Source of the DNA: Varroa destructor | Taxonomy: Eukaryota; Arthropoda; Arachnida; Mesostigmata; Varroidae | DNA length: 64,000 bases | Reading direction: 5' to 3' | Assembly (NCBI RefSeq): GCF_002443255.2 | Contig: NW_019211455.1 | Coordinates: forward strand, 57,717,164-57,781,163 | In this document: positions 1-14,831 of the stretch, piece after piece | How positions within the stretch are numbered: position 1 is the first letter of the stretch | How the letters are laid out: each line of letters opens with the position of its first letter | Program-made: the position numbers and the translations under genes | The notes under the pieces: generated by a model | What the model saw: only the letters and a program-made list of their open reading frames with translations | Told to the model about the DNA's origin: nothing | Database searches by the model: none

Positions 1-3000
1 TTGCTGCCTAGATCTATAACAGCTGGTAGACTTTAGAAAAATAATGGAGTGACAGAAAAGGTACCAGCCGCGATCAAGTGCTTCAGACATGACCAGAAAC
101 CAACTGATGTCGCAGGCATCATCCGAACTAACATCAACTACCTCCAGCTACTTGGAAATCTTAGTGCGCAGCTAATGAAAGTGCTTGATGGATGTTCATT
201 TATCGATCCATCCTCTAACGGAATCACCGGCAATCGGCGGTAGGGTGCCAGCATAAGCCAAAATATTATCAAGAGCAACGCTGACGTTTGCTGTCCTAAC
301 AGGCTTAGGATAGTGTAACTAGGTATATATACACACGTATACATTTATTCCTTTAACTGGTACCAAAGCAGAAAAGTTGTCTAAGAGATGGGAAAGATAG
401 TCTTCACTGTGGCGTATTTGTCAGGGAAAAGGCTAGTTTAGAAAATAGGCTTTCCTTCTGCTAAGCGGGAAGACACAATTGACAGGGAACGAATTAATTC
501 GATTTCGATTCAACGATGCGAAAATTCTTCCATTCGCCAGATACGCTTCCTTTAGCCGCCAGATAACATTGAACACTATATGTCTTCTTCGCATGGCAGT
601 GACACTCAAATGTGACTCTGCCTAATGCCACTCGCTCGTATTCCGCTGGATGCACATGACTCTATGTCGCACTGTATTAAGGAGGTACTAGCTAAATGTA
701 TTTTGTGTTCAAACGGCACGGACGGGTCCCCCATAAGAACCTCTCACATTTCGATTTCTACACCTAACTATCGTAGGACGATAACGGTGAAAAAGAGAAC
801 CTAGGATAAACACACTACATACACTCGCTTATGTATGTAAGTCTTTGTCGATTCGATTTTACGTAGCTGTCTTTCAACCTTTCCCGATGTCCAACCTGTA
901 TACCGGCGTGGCTCTGTAATAGGCACTTGTCAATGTTGCGGTACCCTGAACTCAGCTATATCTGACTCCGTGATCGTGAATGATGTTGGCTTTGGTGAAG
1001 TGCGACACTTCTTGCCGGTCTGATCTATTAGTGACGAGAAAAAGAAAAGCAATGAACGGACAAAGACAAGGAAACTAAAAGCGAAAAGAAAAACCCTCAA
1101 GCCGCTCGATATCATGTCATGGCGTGCGTAGATGGTGTAGACTCTGAAGCTCCATTCATCAAGTACGGTAGCGGCTACGCTATGTGGCGCATAGGTAGCG
1201 TGTGCATCTGTGCGTGGGAAATAGAAAGTATGTTAGTATTTGTCTGTGTGAGCATATGGCAGAAAATTGGCTTCGTATTTTCCCATTACTTCCGGGGTGT
1301 TGACATTGATGGGATGTGAAACAATCGGCGCGCAAAAGGTTTACAATGTAGGTTAGAACTATAGAAGACCCATTTTCCTCCTTCTTTTTTTCTTCTCCTG
1401 CACAACTGCACGACGACAGGAGGAAGAAATGAGCAACGAAGACTAACTGCTAGCAGGTTACATCGTGACATTGCTGCTGTTGGCAGAGCCAGTGATGGTA
1501 GCGCTCGCTCGTCCCGCTAAACAATTAAAGCCACCCAGCTCTTCAAAATCCCAAACCTTCGTCATACTCCGCATCCGCTTTCTCGGAGGCAGGATCTATT
1601 GGTCTTTCTGTAAATGGACGGGGTGGTTGGTCGATTAAGAGAAACGGAGAAGAGACGGTAGGTAGAAGTATGAAGAGTGAGAGGGTCATAGAAACAAGGT
1701 CTAATAAACGATTTGGGCTTCGATAAGCGGGAATAACTTGGTACTCAGTGATGTTGTCTAAATGATTAATGCTTCTGATGAAACAAGTGGTAGATTTTTA
1801 ATTCTAGCAAAATAGAAGAGGAATTTAATGTGACTGACTAAGGTGTTAATATTATAAGGGGTATATACAAAAAAGCTTACCGGAGCACAGATGTTTCCCT
1901 TAAGCTATCCGATAGGTAATTTAATTTAACAGCTAGTTTCTGTACCCAAAATATAGCTTTCTGCTTAGTCACTGTACAGTTCTGGTTAGTGTTTGTCCTT
2001 AGCGTTACGATACATCACGACTATGGCGGATAACTTAAGCTCTAAATACCTTTACCCAACCGACTGGTAGTGTCTATAAGCCCGGATAATTTCGCGATAG
2101 ATTGTTTGTCATCCTTATTCGATGGTATTGGTGGCCATCTTACTATTACTACCATCGATAGTTCAAGCTGCTTGTCGTTACGAATCTGTTTGCTCTAAGC
2201 AAAAAACCACTAGAGCAATAACAACGGCTCAGCCTTTCATTGAGGTATTATATGTTCACCAAACCGTAGAAGCCGCTAATTTAAAATATCTTAGCTTAAA
2301 ATATCTTAATAATAGCGAAGCTGTACGTAAATGCTTCCAGAGAAGCCTACACAACTTCCACTGTGGCGGAACCAAGACCCCAGGGTTACCCAGCAGTTAC
2401 AATAAGGCTTCCACTTAAAACCGAGTAGGTTTTGCAAATACGAGCCTTACTTCACTTACTAATGTCATTTTAATTAGTAATTTTCATGTTTATGGGCATT
2501 TTTATCAACTACATTGTTGTCGACAAACATATATTTTTCTATTAGACCACAGTCAGTTAGTGGACCGCAGGACTCGTTAGGTTGATTTCCTTCGATACCT
2601 AGTCATCTGGCTACCTTACAAAGTTGGTTATACCCGTTTCCCTTACATATGTTGACACATTGCGTATCATTCAAACATTCTACACATTAGGCCCTCTACA
2701 CGCAATTCGACAGAGGTTCTAATTTAAAGGTTCTAAGTACTGGCTAGATGTCCAAAAAAAAACTGGCAAAAAATGCTGTTTAGCTCAGCCGAACCCTGTC
2801 ATAACACGTTATTATAACAACGAGTCATGATAACATAACTATTTTTATTCGTCAGCCCTCGCAACGTGTTCCTGAATAGGCTCTCGCGTCATCTGATAGA
2901 GTTCGCGTGGCCAGTCCCCTCGTACGTTTCATGCTTCTCGCGAGACTTCGCTTACTTAACAAAATATATGATCCTATACCATTTTGTTACACTTAAGTAG

Positions 3001-6000
3001 CGGACGTTCGTGGTAGACATATCCGATGTAAGAAATATTGCTGTTTTTTTTCTAGCAAGATATAAATAAATGTATCAAATAAAAAAAATGGCAGCTCTCA
3101 TGTGCTTTCCGGGACGCTCTGATGCGCTCTTAAAAATAGAAAGTGAAGCTTTACAAACTGATCTCGACAGCTTAACAATCACTTAGTCATAAGAGAAAAT
3201 GTCAGATGCCAACTGAAAAGCAATTATAGAAGATTTGCCAATGTTACCTTTCGAATTGTCATGTATCTGAAGCTTTCGCCTCAATGGCACAATTTAGATA
3301 CACGTGGAGTTATCTTCAATCAATAGCTATTCTATAAGTAAGTGCTGCTGGTCATGAAGCAACGAAGAACTAGAACAAGTAAGATGGTACACAAAGAAAT
3401 GGCCGGGATAAGATAGGACACGCTGACATATGCCAATGGCTGGAAATGTACCGAAGAGGATCTAGCATAGATAAGTCTGCCAGCCATAGAGAGCAAGGGA
3501 GGTCAAAGACGTAATACTGTTACTTGAACCGTGTTCTTCGTAATCGGAGTTTGGAAAGGAAGGAAGTAACACTGAAGTCGTTAAGGAAGGAAAGATGGAG
3601 GAAATTATAGATACGGTAGCCTGCCTAACTACTAGTCAGAATCGGCACTCGCAAGTTTCAGTTGAGCAAGTCACAATGTAGTACATGGCTAGTCAGACCT
3701 GTAAAATAAAGGCTAAACCACCTCGAGGCATAACAGACGCAAAGCAATCAATTTCGAATACTTTTAATTTAAAAATCTATCTGCATATCTAAAAGCGCTT
3801 AGGAAGCTCTCAGTGGGGAGACGGCGTAAAACACAAGATGACAGTAGCATTTAGAACAGCTATTTGTAGAAAAGAAAAATTACACACGATAGTGCTCACC
3901 AAACCTGGCACCGCGCTGCTGCTCTACCTAGAACAACATGTAGTTTTATTGTTTGGAAACGTTTTGATATAGAATACATAGTCTCTTGAGAATCCAGCCG
4001 AAATCGTGAATTTCACTTTGTATAGGCCCGCGTTAATTTTGCAAAAGGAGGTAAGTAGTGGACATCAGATAGGGAGGAAGGCCCAAAAAAACATAAATAA
4101 CATTGATACACAATGACATTGCCTGGTAATGTATAAGTCTTCAGTTTGTCATCTAGACACCTCGTTTCTTCGGCCTGGTGTATAAAATGAAAGATAGTAT
4201 CTTTGTTCCAATTTTTCTTTCGTCAGATTAAGAAATTTGTTAGCAAATCGGACAAAATCGTATTACTAAAAAATTTGTATGTTTTCTCCGTTGTACGTTT
4301 TAGGCAATAATGACAGCAAAAACGCAGTGAGTCTTCTGGGACCAAACTGTAGTGATATAGATAAAACAAGTAGTTCTCTTGGGTGATAATAAAACTAATA
4401 ATAATAGTATTTCTCACTGGCGTTTTCTTCATCTAATAGTTATTATAACTAAAGGATACTCGAGGAATAAGTGAAAACAATTTTCTTTATATACATGCTT
4501 TGCAACGTAAGTTCTAAGTTTCCTATTCTCTTATCAACGGTTTGGTAAGGGTAAACCTAAAGGGTGAAAAAACGTTCTAGACTAGCTCTTGGTCACCTAT
4601 CCTCACCTATTTTTTCGAGGCGTCTCTTGCTACGCAAACTTCACTATTCGGCTGAAAGTTACGTTTTCAGTGAACCGATCACGAACGCCCATGTCACGCG
4701 CTTCAGGCAGACGAGTGTTAAAGTATCATGCTAACAATAAAGCTGCAATGACTCGTTTTATCTAGACACTTCTGTGCAAGCCCTTTCAAGTTTCATGTGT
4801 GACCCATCATGAGGTTGTTTTATGCATTCGGCTCATCATCCAATACAAACTCAACCGAGTACGCAGTTAGCTCCCTCCATGGAAAAAATATTGCGCCATT
4901 TTGGCAGAAGTGTGCATGCATAATATATCGTATAAGTTTTGCTATCGGCTGTGAACAAAGCAAGCTCAGTAAACCAGCTACTGTCGATAGGCAAACTGTT
5001 GGATGACCAACTTCACGTTCGTACACTTTAGTACAATGGTACATAGAAATGCAGTACAAGAAAAAATCATCAAATTGACTATAAGCATTATATCGCATTG
5101 CTACGCGTTCGATTCCAGCTACGCCTGCTGTACCATAAAGCAAAACCACGAATCGCACCATAGGCCCGGCTCAAGTACGAATATAAAGCGTTGTCCTGAT
5201 ACTGCCGTATCAGTTAGTACAATGCAGTGCATCGTACAGGACAAACCTAATTCATTCGCTTTATTTTCTTTAATATGTGTAATATATCGTGGAGTACATC
5301 CACAGTTGTTACGTATACAAATAGCTTCGTGCAATAGGTAGGTTGAGCGTAAAACGCGGGTTTTGGTTCCGGTACTTATAAACAAACTGCCCAGTATGGG
5401 TAGGCTTAAAATGTCAGTCACAGTTGGTCGTTCGTTTTTCCCCTTGTACATAGTGACTTCACTTAATTTCGTTCGGCGTACGACACTTTAGGTTGCAGTA
5501 AGATGACTTTGTTCGATTTTCAGTCCGCATAGAACATTAACTGACTTGGGCGTTCAAAAGGACCACAACTTACTTTCGAGTGCCCATGTGCAGGGCATGC
5601 ATACATGAGGCAAAACAGTGGATTTTCAATCGTAGAAGCGTAGCTGCAATTAGTCTTTTGCGCATCTGTTATGTTACGCGTCGTCAGCAGCGTTGCACAC
5701 GGTGGTGCTAATCAGAACAGCTCGATCGAAGAAGAAGCTCTTAGCATAAACGGATGGGGGCAGGGGAGAGAACTGTGTCAGGGAATATCGGGTGAGCACC
5801 CCACCCACCGCCCCCATTGCTATAATTTCTAGACACTCTCTGCTGCATCGTCGTAATAGTAATGAATGTCCAGCGATTATGACCTGGGCATCCACCTAAA
5901 CAGAGACTGGATTTTATTTGCTGCGGTAGTAGATACAGCACGCAGAATTCAGATAGCGGGGGGTGAAAGGGTTGAAACGTTGAAGCTGTAGAAGTGTCAA

Positions 6001-9000
6001 CTCTAATGTAAGCACTTCACTTCAAGTTGTTAGTCGGCTATTGGCTTGAGAGTAAAGCTCGAAGTAGTGCTGGCCAGCGTCGAGTACTCCATGGAGCATT
6101 AGAGACACATTATGCTCGTTACACAGTCTTTAGCCCGGGTTCACTTTTGGCCCCATCCCTCGAAAAGAGAGCGACGCTAGACAACGTTAGACTTGCAGAA
6201 GCTTTTGACAAAGGAGACTCCACAATCTCTCTTGAGACCCGTTGCCCGGTTAATGCGTCGATCAGCTCTTGTAAAAGGACAGCTCTTATAAAAGGGTCAG
6301 ACGACGGGGGTGAGATGCAATGAACAATCGGAGAATTGACGAATGAGTTTAGTTCTCAATCTCACAATGCTATATTAGGCTAGCCAGTACCGTACCGCGA
6401 ACGAAAGCCCACTTCGCCAATTTAAGCTACAGGCCAAAGCAGTGGGAATGTGTAGACGAAGACGCTTTTAAACAGAGGACAGTGTGAATTGAAGCTGTAA
6501 CAGTCGAACGAAGCAGTCGTTCTCGGCGACTGCCTCTCAGAAGCTACAATAAAAATTCCAGAATTGGACAACTAATATTGTCAGTGCATTTTTTGAATAA
6601 AGACGTATTTTACGTCAGCGGTATCCCAGCCACTCCTTTATTTTTCGTTTGCTCCGCATAGCCTACACTCTCCTAGTCCTTTACATAGAAAAAAGCCGCG
6701 TATAAATTACGAGATGCGGATGATTAGGTACGTTTCTTGGACAACTATGCATACTCTTTACAGTACACTGCTTCTATTAAGGCCTGTTCTGTTTGTATGA
6801 CAAGCGTGTTCGTTCAGAATTTTCAGAGTCTACTTGGAGTTCGATACAAAAGCCTCGACATGGGAAAAGAGACACGAAAACGACATTGGGGCACTACAAG
6901 GGGCGGGCAGCAATAGAAGGACGTTTTTTAAGTTCGACTTCGAGTAATCATCCTTTGGTAGGACCCTGAACACACAGGGTGACCGAAGTTTCGAGGGATT
7001 GAGGACAACCGAAAACATATTGCGTTAAATCCTCTTTCGGCACAGCTTTACGTGTCGCTTCCCACATTTGGCTTGCGTCAAGACTCAAAGTATGCAGAAG
7101 TTTTTGACGCGATCCTATGGCTCGAGACCGCCTAGCACAGAACTATACAAAAATATTAGGTCCCTAGAGAAAGTGCGTTTCAAGGAATCGCATGAACCAT
7201 AGAACAGGCTCACCTTTTGGCTTCTCCCTTTCCACTGCTGCCTATTGATACTACTGCGATGGCTTGGCGTTCGTTTTCCCCGTCCACTTCCTTCAAATAA
7301 TCCTTCACGAGCATGAAATAGTATCACATAACGAGGCAAAGATACGCTAGCGTGCTAGTCGTAGAAGCCTATTGAGTTACTCTTAGATGCAAGCTTTACA
7401 CGCGATGACCAGACAAGCGCCTACGGGCGTATACGACTGCTTGCTTGACATTGGGAAGCTTGCTATTGGGTGCAGAAATGATCCTTCATTCTCTAACTCT
7501 CGTAAACGCACTTTCTCACTGGGGTTGACTGGAGACTAGTTTAAGGCCTGATCTGTCGTAGAAGAATATGTGTCTCGACGATGAGCTATACGTCGCGTGA
7601 ATAGCCAGCCGAAGAATACAACAGGGCAAAGCCACCGCGGTCCTGAATGTCTATGCTGTTAAACTCTGGCGTCGAGCCAGATTTTTTTTTGCTATTACTC
7701 CAGGAGGTTTTTTAACGTTTTCTCATCTGCAAACTGAGTCCGACGCCTCGAAACAAGATCCCAGGCCCGATCCTGCTTTTCTTTCCCTCCAAAAGCCTAT
7801 TCAGCTCAAGGATGCTGGGTTTACCTTGCCATACGTTGATGCCCCACCTAGAACACAAAATGAATCGGATCATCAACTCAATGCTCTTGCCTCCGTATAC
7901 AGATATTATTCTATGTACGCACTAAGGCATTCATTTAGAATAACTTAATGTCTTCCTGTACTTTTCGAGCTTCCGATCTCGATATTGAGACAAATACAGC
8001 AAACGGGACAACTCTATACTCAGTAGTTGAGTAGGTTTTTTGTTCCTAGCTGACCCTCGGCCTGAAGCGCCTTATTGCTTTTAGCTTTGAAGACTTTCCG
8101 ACGCTTCGAAAGAAAGAAAAAGCACAGGCACCTTTCTGATCGCTAATACACGTATTTCGCAGTTGTACATTTTGTATATGTACGGGCATCTAGGTGTGCG
8201 ACTGCACATAAGCCGAATCATGCTGACCAAACTGGTGCATCTGGAGCCTCATCAAAAGTCATCATTAAGTATACATAGAGTTCTTAGTTAAAGCTAAACA
8301 TATATCGCCCATCGTACAAACACTGGAGCGTTGGTTACGCGAGCCTTAGTATACGGAGAATGATAGAAAGTAAACTTTCATACAAAACTCTGGATATTAA
8401 TATAGACAAATGGACGTCTATACCTATCTGCACCGAAACAGTACGTGTATATTTAAAGAATCGAGTTCTGATTGCAACTGATCGCCTTCCTGCTGGAACA
8501 CAACGATGCGTAATCTAATAGAGTAACACCATTACATCGCATAAATTTGTACTACTCTAGTGAACCTCATTCGCATGCAACCTAAATAGCTTCTCTTCTT
8601 TTCTACAATCAACCACTGATCATAGCGGCAGAAAGAGCCGGAGGTTATTCCTCTATTTCAATCATGGTTTTACTTCCTTGAACTTCATATAGTCGCAGCC
8701 CTCCCTGCTCTTGCTGCGGTTACGTCGAGTTTGCTTCATCAGTATGGCAGCGGCTTCGACAGGTACCTGGTGCCTCTACTGCTACCTATCCATCTTCCGA
8801 TCAATCAGCGAGATAGTGTACTGTATAGTGAGTGTTTTGCCTGATGGCAGTGCCCTGTTGGGCAAGCTATTTAATCAAATCAAACAAATAGCAACATCAG
8901 AACAATCGGATTAGCACCCTCGGTTCTTGCTCGTCCTACGATCTGCTCTACCGTCACTATTACTTCTGCTTCTGAAGCCTCTGCTACATCAATTTTGTTC

Positions 9001-12000
9001 ACATTGCCAACCCCCCACTATGACTCGTTTCGGAATTGACATACCACTATTAGCAGTAGCTATGGTGCTGAGATGTCGAGAGAAACAAGTTCCAAAGAAA
9101 GGCCAAAGCTGGTGGCAGTTGGTCTCCGCTTGGCAGTACCGCGAGTAAATGCAAAACCCTATGTACTATCGATCGTTATGTACGCTAGAGTGATATTTCT
9201 TAGAGAGCAGCGGCAGTGGAGTAACGGTAGGGCGTCAGGTTGCATGATCAGCAGACTAAAATAGAAGACGTTTATAATTTTTTTATCAGAGGCCATATTC
9301 GTATATGCGCGTGTATGCACACCGTTATATTGTCTTTAAACCGGTAGCAGATGCCTATTTATGGGCCGTAGATTGATACGATTGACGCAGACGACACTGT
9401 TAAAATATGTTTACTATACAGGTAGGACTAGACGGATAAAATAGTTATCGTATACGAAGCTACGACTGGTTTGTACCCATCAAACAGAATGCGAAAAATT
9501 GACTCCGTGTTACGCCGATCGGTAGACAGGCACTTGAAACGAACGTGCGCTGCAACGGCCCTACAGCGCAGATCAAGAGGGACATATCAGGAAATAAAAA
9601 ATATATGTCCATATTCAAATATGATACACACATGAACTAAACAAACACCTGTAATATCATAGTAATGGCACTACCCATTATGTTTATAATTACGATAATA
9701 GATAGAACCCGTCAATGTTTTGCTCAGGCTTGTTCTTATGTACGGTAACAAAAATGGTAAATTTTTCCTTTTCTAATTTCCCCAAAATAAAACCCAGTCA
9801 ATGACCTCTGTGTGGGTACGACCGATAAAATCAGTAGTTTGTCGATATCACCTTATCTGAGCGAAGAGTTGACATAACAAGTTTGGACGATGTACGCAAA
9901 AATACTAGCCGTTAATTAACAATGAAGAATTGGTGGGACGAGCAGTCTATATCTATATTTATATATAGTGTAGAAAGTTTCGATCGGCATAACTTTTGTC
10001 TGTTGGGTTTCTACTACTCGTAGTAGTGTAGTTTTTGGTTTGTTCAAGGCTACACCACACAAACAAACTAATACTTATGCATAATTTATTGAATTTTGCT
10101 ATCGTAATTACGACTGGAGAGTTGAGAGGAGTAGGCGGAGCTTATAAGCCGTAAAGTTAGTACCGATCCTTCGAAAAAGGAAGGACCAAATATTATTTAT
10201 AGATTACTCGTCAGACACTAGGCTGTTTGTGGTATATTGTTTCGTGGGCCAAACAGTGCTAAAGCAGAGAATCCCAAAGTTACGAACAGTTGAATAAAGT
10301 AATTAGACAAAGGCAGATGGCAATAAAAACATTATATTGCAAGCTGTCAATCTTTGTCTTCGAGGCCAATTTAGTAATTGGCGAAATGAAGTTAACATGA
10401 GCAGATGGTGGCACTCAATGGAGCCTCGCGATCGACTCTCCACATATCCGCCTCATCGAGCAGCACAAGCAATGCACGGGCTGAAGAAGTAGAAAACGTA
10501 TCCACTAAAGGCAAACATCATATGTAGCAGTGGCCGTTGTTAACGACCGTTATGGACTTAAACACTCTGCGATCATCCAATAAGGAGGACCACGTTTGTA
10601 CAATAGCTTCCGCATGACATACTTTCTTTCTGCCTACCGGTAGATTGGTTTCCCAGTCGCGGACATGAGAAAAGAAGCCGCGACTGTGAAGGCAGTCACT
10701 TCAAACGAAAAACAGCTGAAATACAAACAAGTCAATAACAGCAGCAGTGTTTTAGCATCGTCCTTCTATAAGGACGGACAAGTGGTGTCCTTACTTGTTC
10801 AAGAAAAGATCCTCGCAACTGTATAGCTTTAAACTATTCCGACTAATATACTTAGAAGACTCTCTATTACTGCAGTGCCGTCATTTTGAAAATCGATCGT
10901 ATTTTTCGACTCAATTGAGACAAGGAAACTGGTACAACTGTTACCGCTCTACCCCAGGCAATACGCCCATCAAGAAGGATCAGAAGTTTCAGTCTATGTA
11001 GCTAAACTTATTTACCAAGTGGACCTCTCTGTACAATATTTTGAGGTCCATAGAGAGATTCGATTGGCGATGCGATACTAACCCATTTTCCGTAGCTAAA
11101 TGATTACGATTATTCTGAGATATAAAATGCTTGCCCACACGCACTTAATCCGACTGTTGTAGTAAACACTTCTATATATACTTAACGTCTTATGGATAAA
11201 TTTAAGAATATGGTTACATATTTTCATTGATACCCATTTGTTTACTTCGGAAGAAGTGATTGATTGTCGACTTTTTTGAGAAAGTCTGCGCAATAGTGGG
11301 CATACATCCGCATATAACAGGTACACCGGGCGGTAAGAAATTAGCATATCTTCACAACCTACTATGACCTGTACATATACACGGACAAACACCCGTACGA
11401 AGTCGTCGGTCCTGTCATCGCAGATGCTCAAGTTTGGAAAGAAAAACATGCATAAAAAAGGAGTGAGCAACGGATGCTTTATGTGGTCCTTGGATAGTAT
11501 AAGTACTCGACGCAACTCGTATGGAATCTTCTTCTTCGTCTTTGGTAAATGGACAAACACCGGAGCACGGGACTGCACCAGCGGAGCAGAGGTGATCACA
11601 CTGGATCAGTCTGTATCAAACCTATAGTCTCTCAAGGAGGGGCACTTGAAGGCAAGAGCCGCTTGCGACGTGCGAATTTCATGCTTGCGCACAGATGGCT
11701 TAGCTTTGACAGGACTAACAGACGCACAATTCCTTGGCTAATTACAGCTCCTGTTGCCTTCAACGTCAACCGACCTTCGATCGCCTAAGACCAATACCAA
11801 AAAATTGGGTCCTTTTTTTATTCAGAGTGCGAAAAGGCATTAAATGAGACAGCCTCCAAAGGCCCTACCTACATATATCATAGATACACATATATGTTAT
11901 ACTAGATGGTTTGCCACCTAGACGAAACAAGATGGTTTTTTTCGCCTATGTATAAAATTAAACAAATTTGTTTCATTGAGGTTATGTAACTAAGACGGTT

Positions 12001-14726
12001 CTTTTCAGACAAACTGTGTGAAAGTAGAGGTATTCACACAAAGATTTCACAGTACGTTTAGGAGCATTTTTAATGTTACTTTCTCTCGCGTATTCTTGTC
12101 GAAAAGGTCGTAACGCTTAGATTGATTTGTAGGTTAAGCACAGTTAAAAAAGGTATAAGCTATGGCCTTTATCCAGCTGACCAATGTTAGGTTGCACTTT
12201 CGTATAAAAGCTGTTAGCTCTGCGCCATCGCACCCTCACTAGTGTTTTCAATGATTCATTGTTCTCATAAAGCTTTTGTCATCAATGGCAGCTTTTACCC
12301 AACAATCCCCCATCTTACCGGGTATTTTAGTCTTCTGTCGATATCAACAGTAGCAATATAAACGGCGATGTGTAGGCACTTTCTTTCGACCCATAACTCC
12401 ATTACTATACATGCGTTTGTTGAAGGAACTTAGCGAAGGCCACGCTATCCGCCACGAAGCAATTCTACAGCCATTTTTGCTGCTCGAACAACAAAGCTCA
12501 AGGGAATGGCTCTAGGACGACAGACAGCCTTTAAGCAGGACCTAGTACGATTACTGCCGTCACTATTTCAACATCAGCACAGATCGTAAAACGTCTTCCG
12601 GATGGATCTTCTGTAAAGGAGTAGCAAACAACGGAAGACATGAGAGAAGCAAAAAAAAATCTGACTAAGGTTTCTTTGTGTGGCGCATGTTAGCGGCTGC
12701 GCGATTAAGTTCCTAGTAATATACAAATGTACAACTCCTCATAGATCGGTTCACTAGACAGAGGCAACTTGTACAGTCAGAAAATGGGCAAGACCTTACA
12801 TACTTAAACGGCGTAAGTAGCTCACAGAACACCTTTATACAACTGCTTGTATCGTTGATCGCTTGTACGCCGAACTATTATAAGATAGCTAACCACTCAA
12901 TATCGAGTGCATGTCCTACCGTACAATTAATAGGAAAAATTCAAAATTGCTGCTACGTATCTATGGTCGACGACACACTGGCCACTTAAGCTAAATTCGC
13001 AACGTTCTCGCATTGAAAACGTTATAGCAACCGCCACTGTCAGAGTCCAAATATCATGTTGAATATAAACAATTACCAATGTTTCCTTTGAAAATTAGAG
13101 GATTCTAGCTCAAATTAAACATAGCCCCAAGTAGCATTTAGATGGTGGCATACGTTCGGTGTCAAACTATAAATTTAAAAATGCGTAAGTTTAATGCCGA
13201 TTAGTTGCGTTGCTTGATTTATATTTGTGCGATCTTTGCTTAAAATAAATTATGCTGATACTTGGGTAACCTGCAAAATCTCCTGGAAAGCGACTTGTGT
13301 AAGATAATAAGTGTCCTATTATAAAAACAGATCACAAAGCTATTATATGCTCATGAGCGAGAATCGATGTGCCATTCACGAATATGTGTTTAAAGCCAAC
13401 TGGTTACCTCCATAAAGCCTATATTAGGTTCTTCCATGAACTTACTTCCTAACCTCTATTTCACCTAAAAGACTTCAACAAAAGAACTAATGCATCTTCA
13501 ATACAATGTGTAAGATGCCTTACGCCGGTATATACGATATAAAATATATTGTGACTCCTCTCGGTCGCGCGCTTTTTCAAGCAAAAACTTCATCTGGCAG
13601 CACCTCACTCAGGTGGAGATCTGGCTGGCTGCCCCGCCAAACACGGCACTAGGGGCTTTCGTAGTACTAGGCTGATCCATACGGCGTTGTTATCATTATT
13701 GATGGCCGTAAAAGGGGCCAGGCACCTTCTTACAAGGTGAAATATCTTCTTTTGACGTTCATGCCACATCTTCTCGGGGGAAGTGAATGGTATCTGATAG
13801 AGTGATATTTCGAAGACTAGGAGCTGGGGCGGTTCGCACTTCTGCTTTTTTGATGGTATAGCTGGCAGACAAAGCATTAGGCGATATATTTGAAACAAAA
13901 TGTGTGAAGTACTATGCAGGAAGAATATCACGACTCTGCCGAAGGGAACTCGACTTCGCTTTGACTTTCGTGAGAGAGGATCATCATTAAAAGAAGCATC
14001 AAAAAGAAGGTGACCTTCAAAGCAAAATAGAGCTTCATTTATACCTAAAATCGCCAGAGGAATTGGGACTAAAACCTGTTAGTGCGTACAACAGAATTCA
14101 CTGACTGATGACTGAGAGCTTTAAATGTATTCCTTAATGCTTACGCAGAAAAAGCACGTGGGTTTTTCAAAGAATAATCTTAAAAGATGTACGAAAATGG
14201 GATAATCGAAACAATGTACATTAATAAAGTGCTTTCGTCGCCTCGTTGTTGGCACGGCTTGAAGTTCCACGGTACAATCTGAAGCTACTGAATCCCAACG
14301 AACATTTATTCAGAATCGTCATTTTGTGTGCACCTACAGTGTTTTGAATTTTCCGCCAAGCGCTATGTGTTTATAAATCGCTAGCAGACGAGGCCGCCGC
14401 TACCACCAGATAGATCTATATGTAGGCTTATTTGCCTCTTGTCTGTTTTCGTTACATTTTTCTATATTCTTCCCGCATGAAGAAATATAGTCGCCTGACA
14501 ATATAAGTAACTATAAATAGGCTTACCGCCAGCCAAAGAGCGAACTGTGTATACTCGCCTTGAAAAGAAAAGAAAGAGCGTTGTGCACGACGAGGGGGAA
14601 TGAAGATCCGTCGGTACGCAGCCGAAAGCCAAACAGCTCCGAGCTGCTTTCAGCAGCAGTCATCAAACCGTCCAAGCACATACATGTCCATTAGGTGGTA
14701 TAAGATCGAAAACGATAGGTGCTTAC
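1..14726. other. No confidently identified gene; AT-rich non-coding DNA
   Basis: I see no recognisable domain, RNA gene or intact mobile element here. Open frames are short and unrelated to known families by eye. The longest is a minus-strand frame of 167 codons at 11096-11599, Lys/Arg/Ile-rich with no recognisable motif. Both strands at 4809-5451 carry overlapping frames of 110-113 codons that I cannot assign. If TULP4 begins upstream of the window, this is 5' intron; if it begins inside, I missed small exons. Positive evidence for either is lacking. Confidence 0.5.
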
Positions 14727-14831
14727 CGATGGCCCAACGGCGGAGGCCGATATCGCTGCTGATAGAGCAGCCAGGATACCAGCGGCTGGCGGGATCGCCA
14801 GTGTTATTGGACGGGGGGTGTCGGCTAACAT
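14727..14831 (-). CDS. Candidate first coding exon, minus strand, Ala-rich hydrophobic N-terminus
   Basis: Read on the minus strand, an ATG at 14831-14829 opens 35 codons that end exactly in phase 0 at TCG followed by a GTAAGC donor (plus-strand 14721-14726). The peptide starts MLADTPRPITLAIPPA and continues as an Ala/Ile/Ser-rich hydrophobic stretch of about 20 residues, which could be a signal peptide or a membrane anchor. The segment is clearly more GC-rich than its surroundings. Downstream exons would lie below 14727; I could not identify one with confidence, though an open minus-strand frame at 13605-13931 lies in the right direction. No family is recognised, and a chance frame remains possible. 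Confidence 0.25.

Noticed and set aside
5095..5135. tRNA B-box-like GTTCGATTC
   Set aside because: Flanking bases do not pair as a T-arm and no A box or acceptor stem is found.
4809..5451. Overlapping 110-113-codon frames on both strands
   Set aside because: Frames on opposite strands overlap and none resembles a known family; treated as chance.
11096..11599. 167-codon minus-strand frame
   Set aside because: No recognisable motif, composition matches the AT-rich background, and no splice or promoter context supports it.
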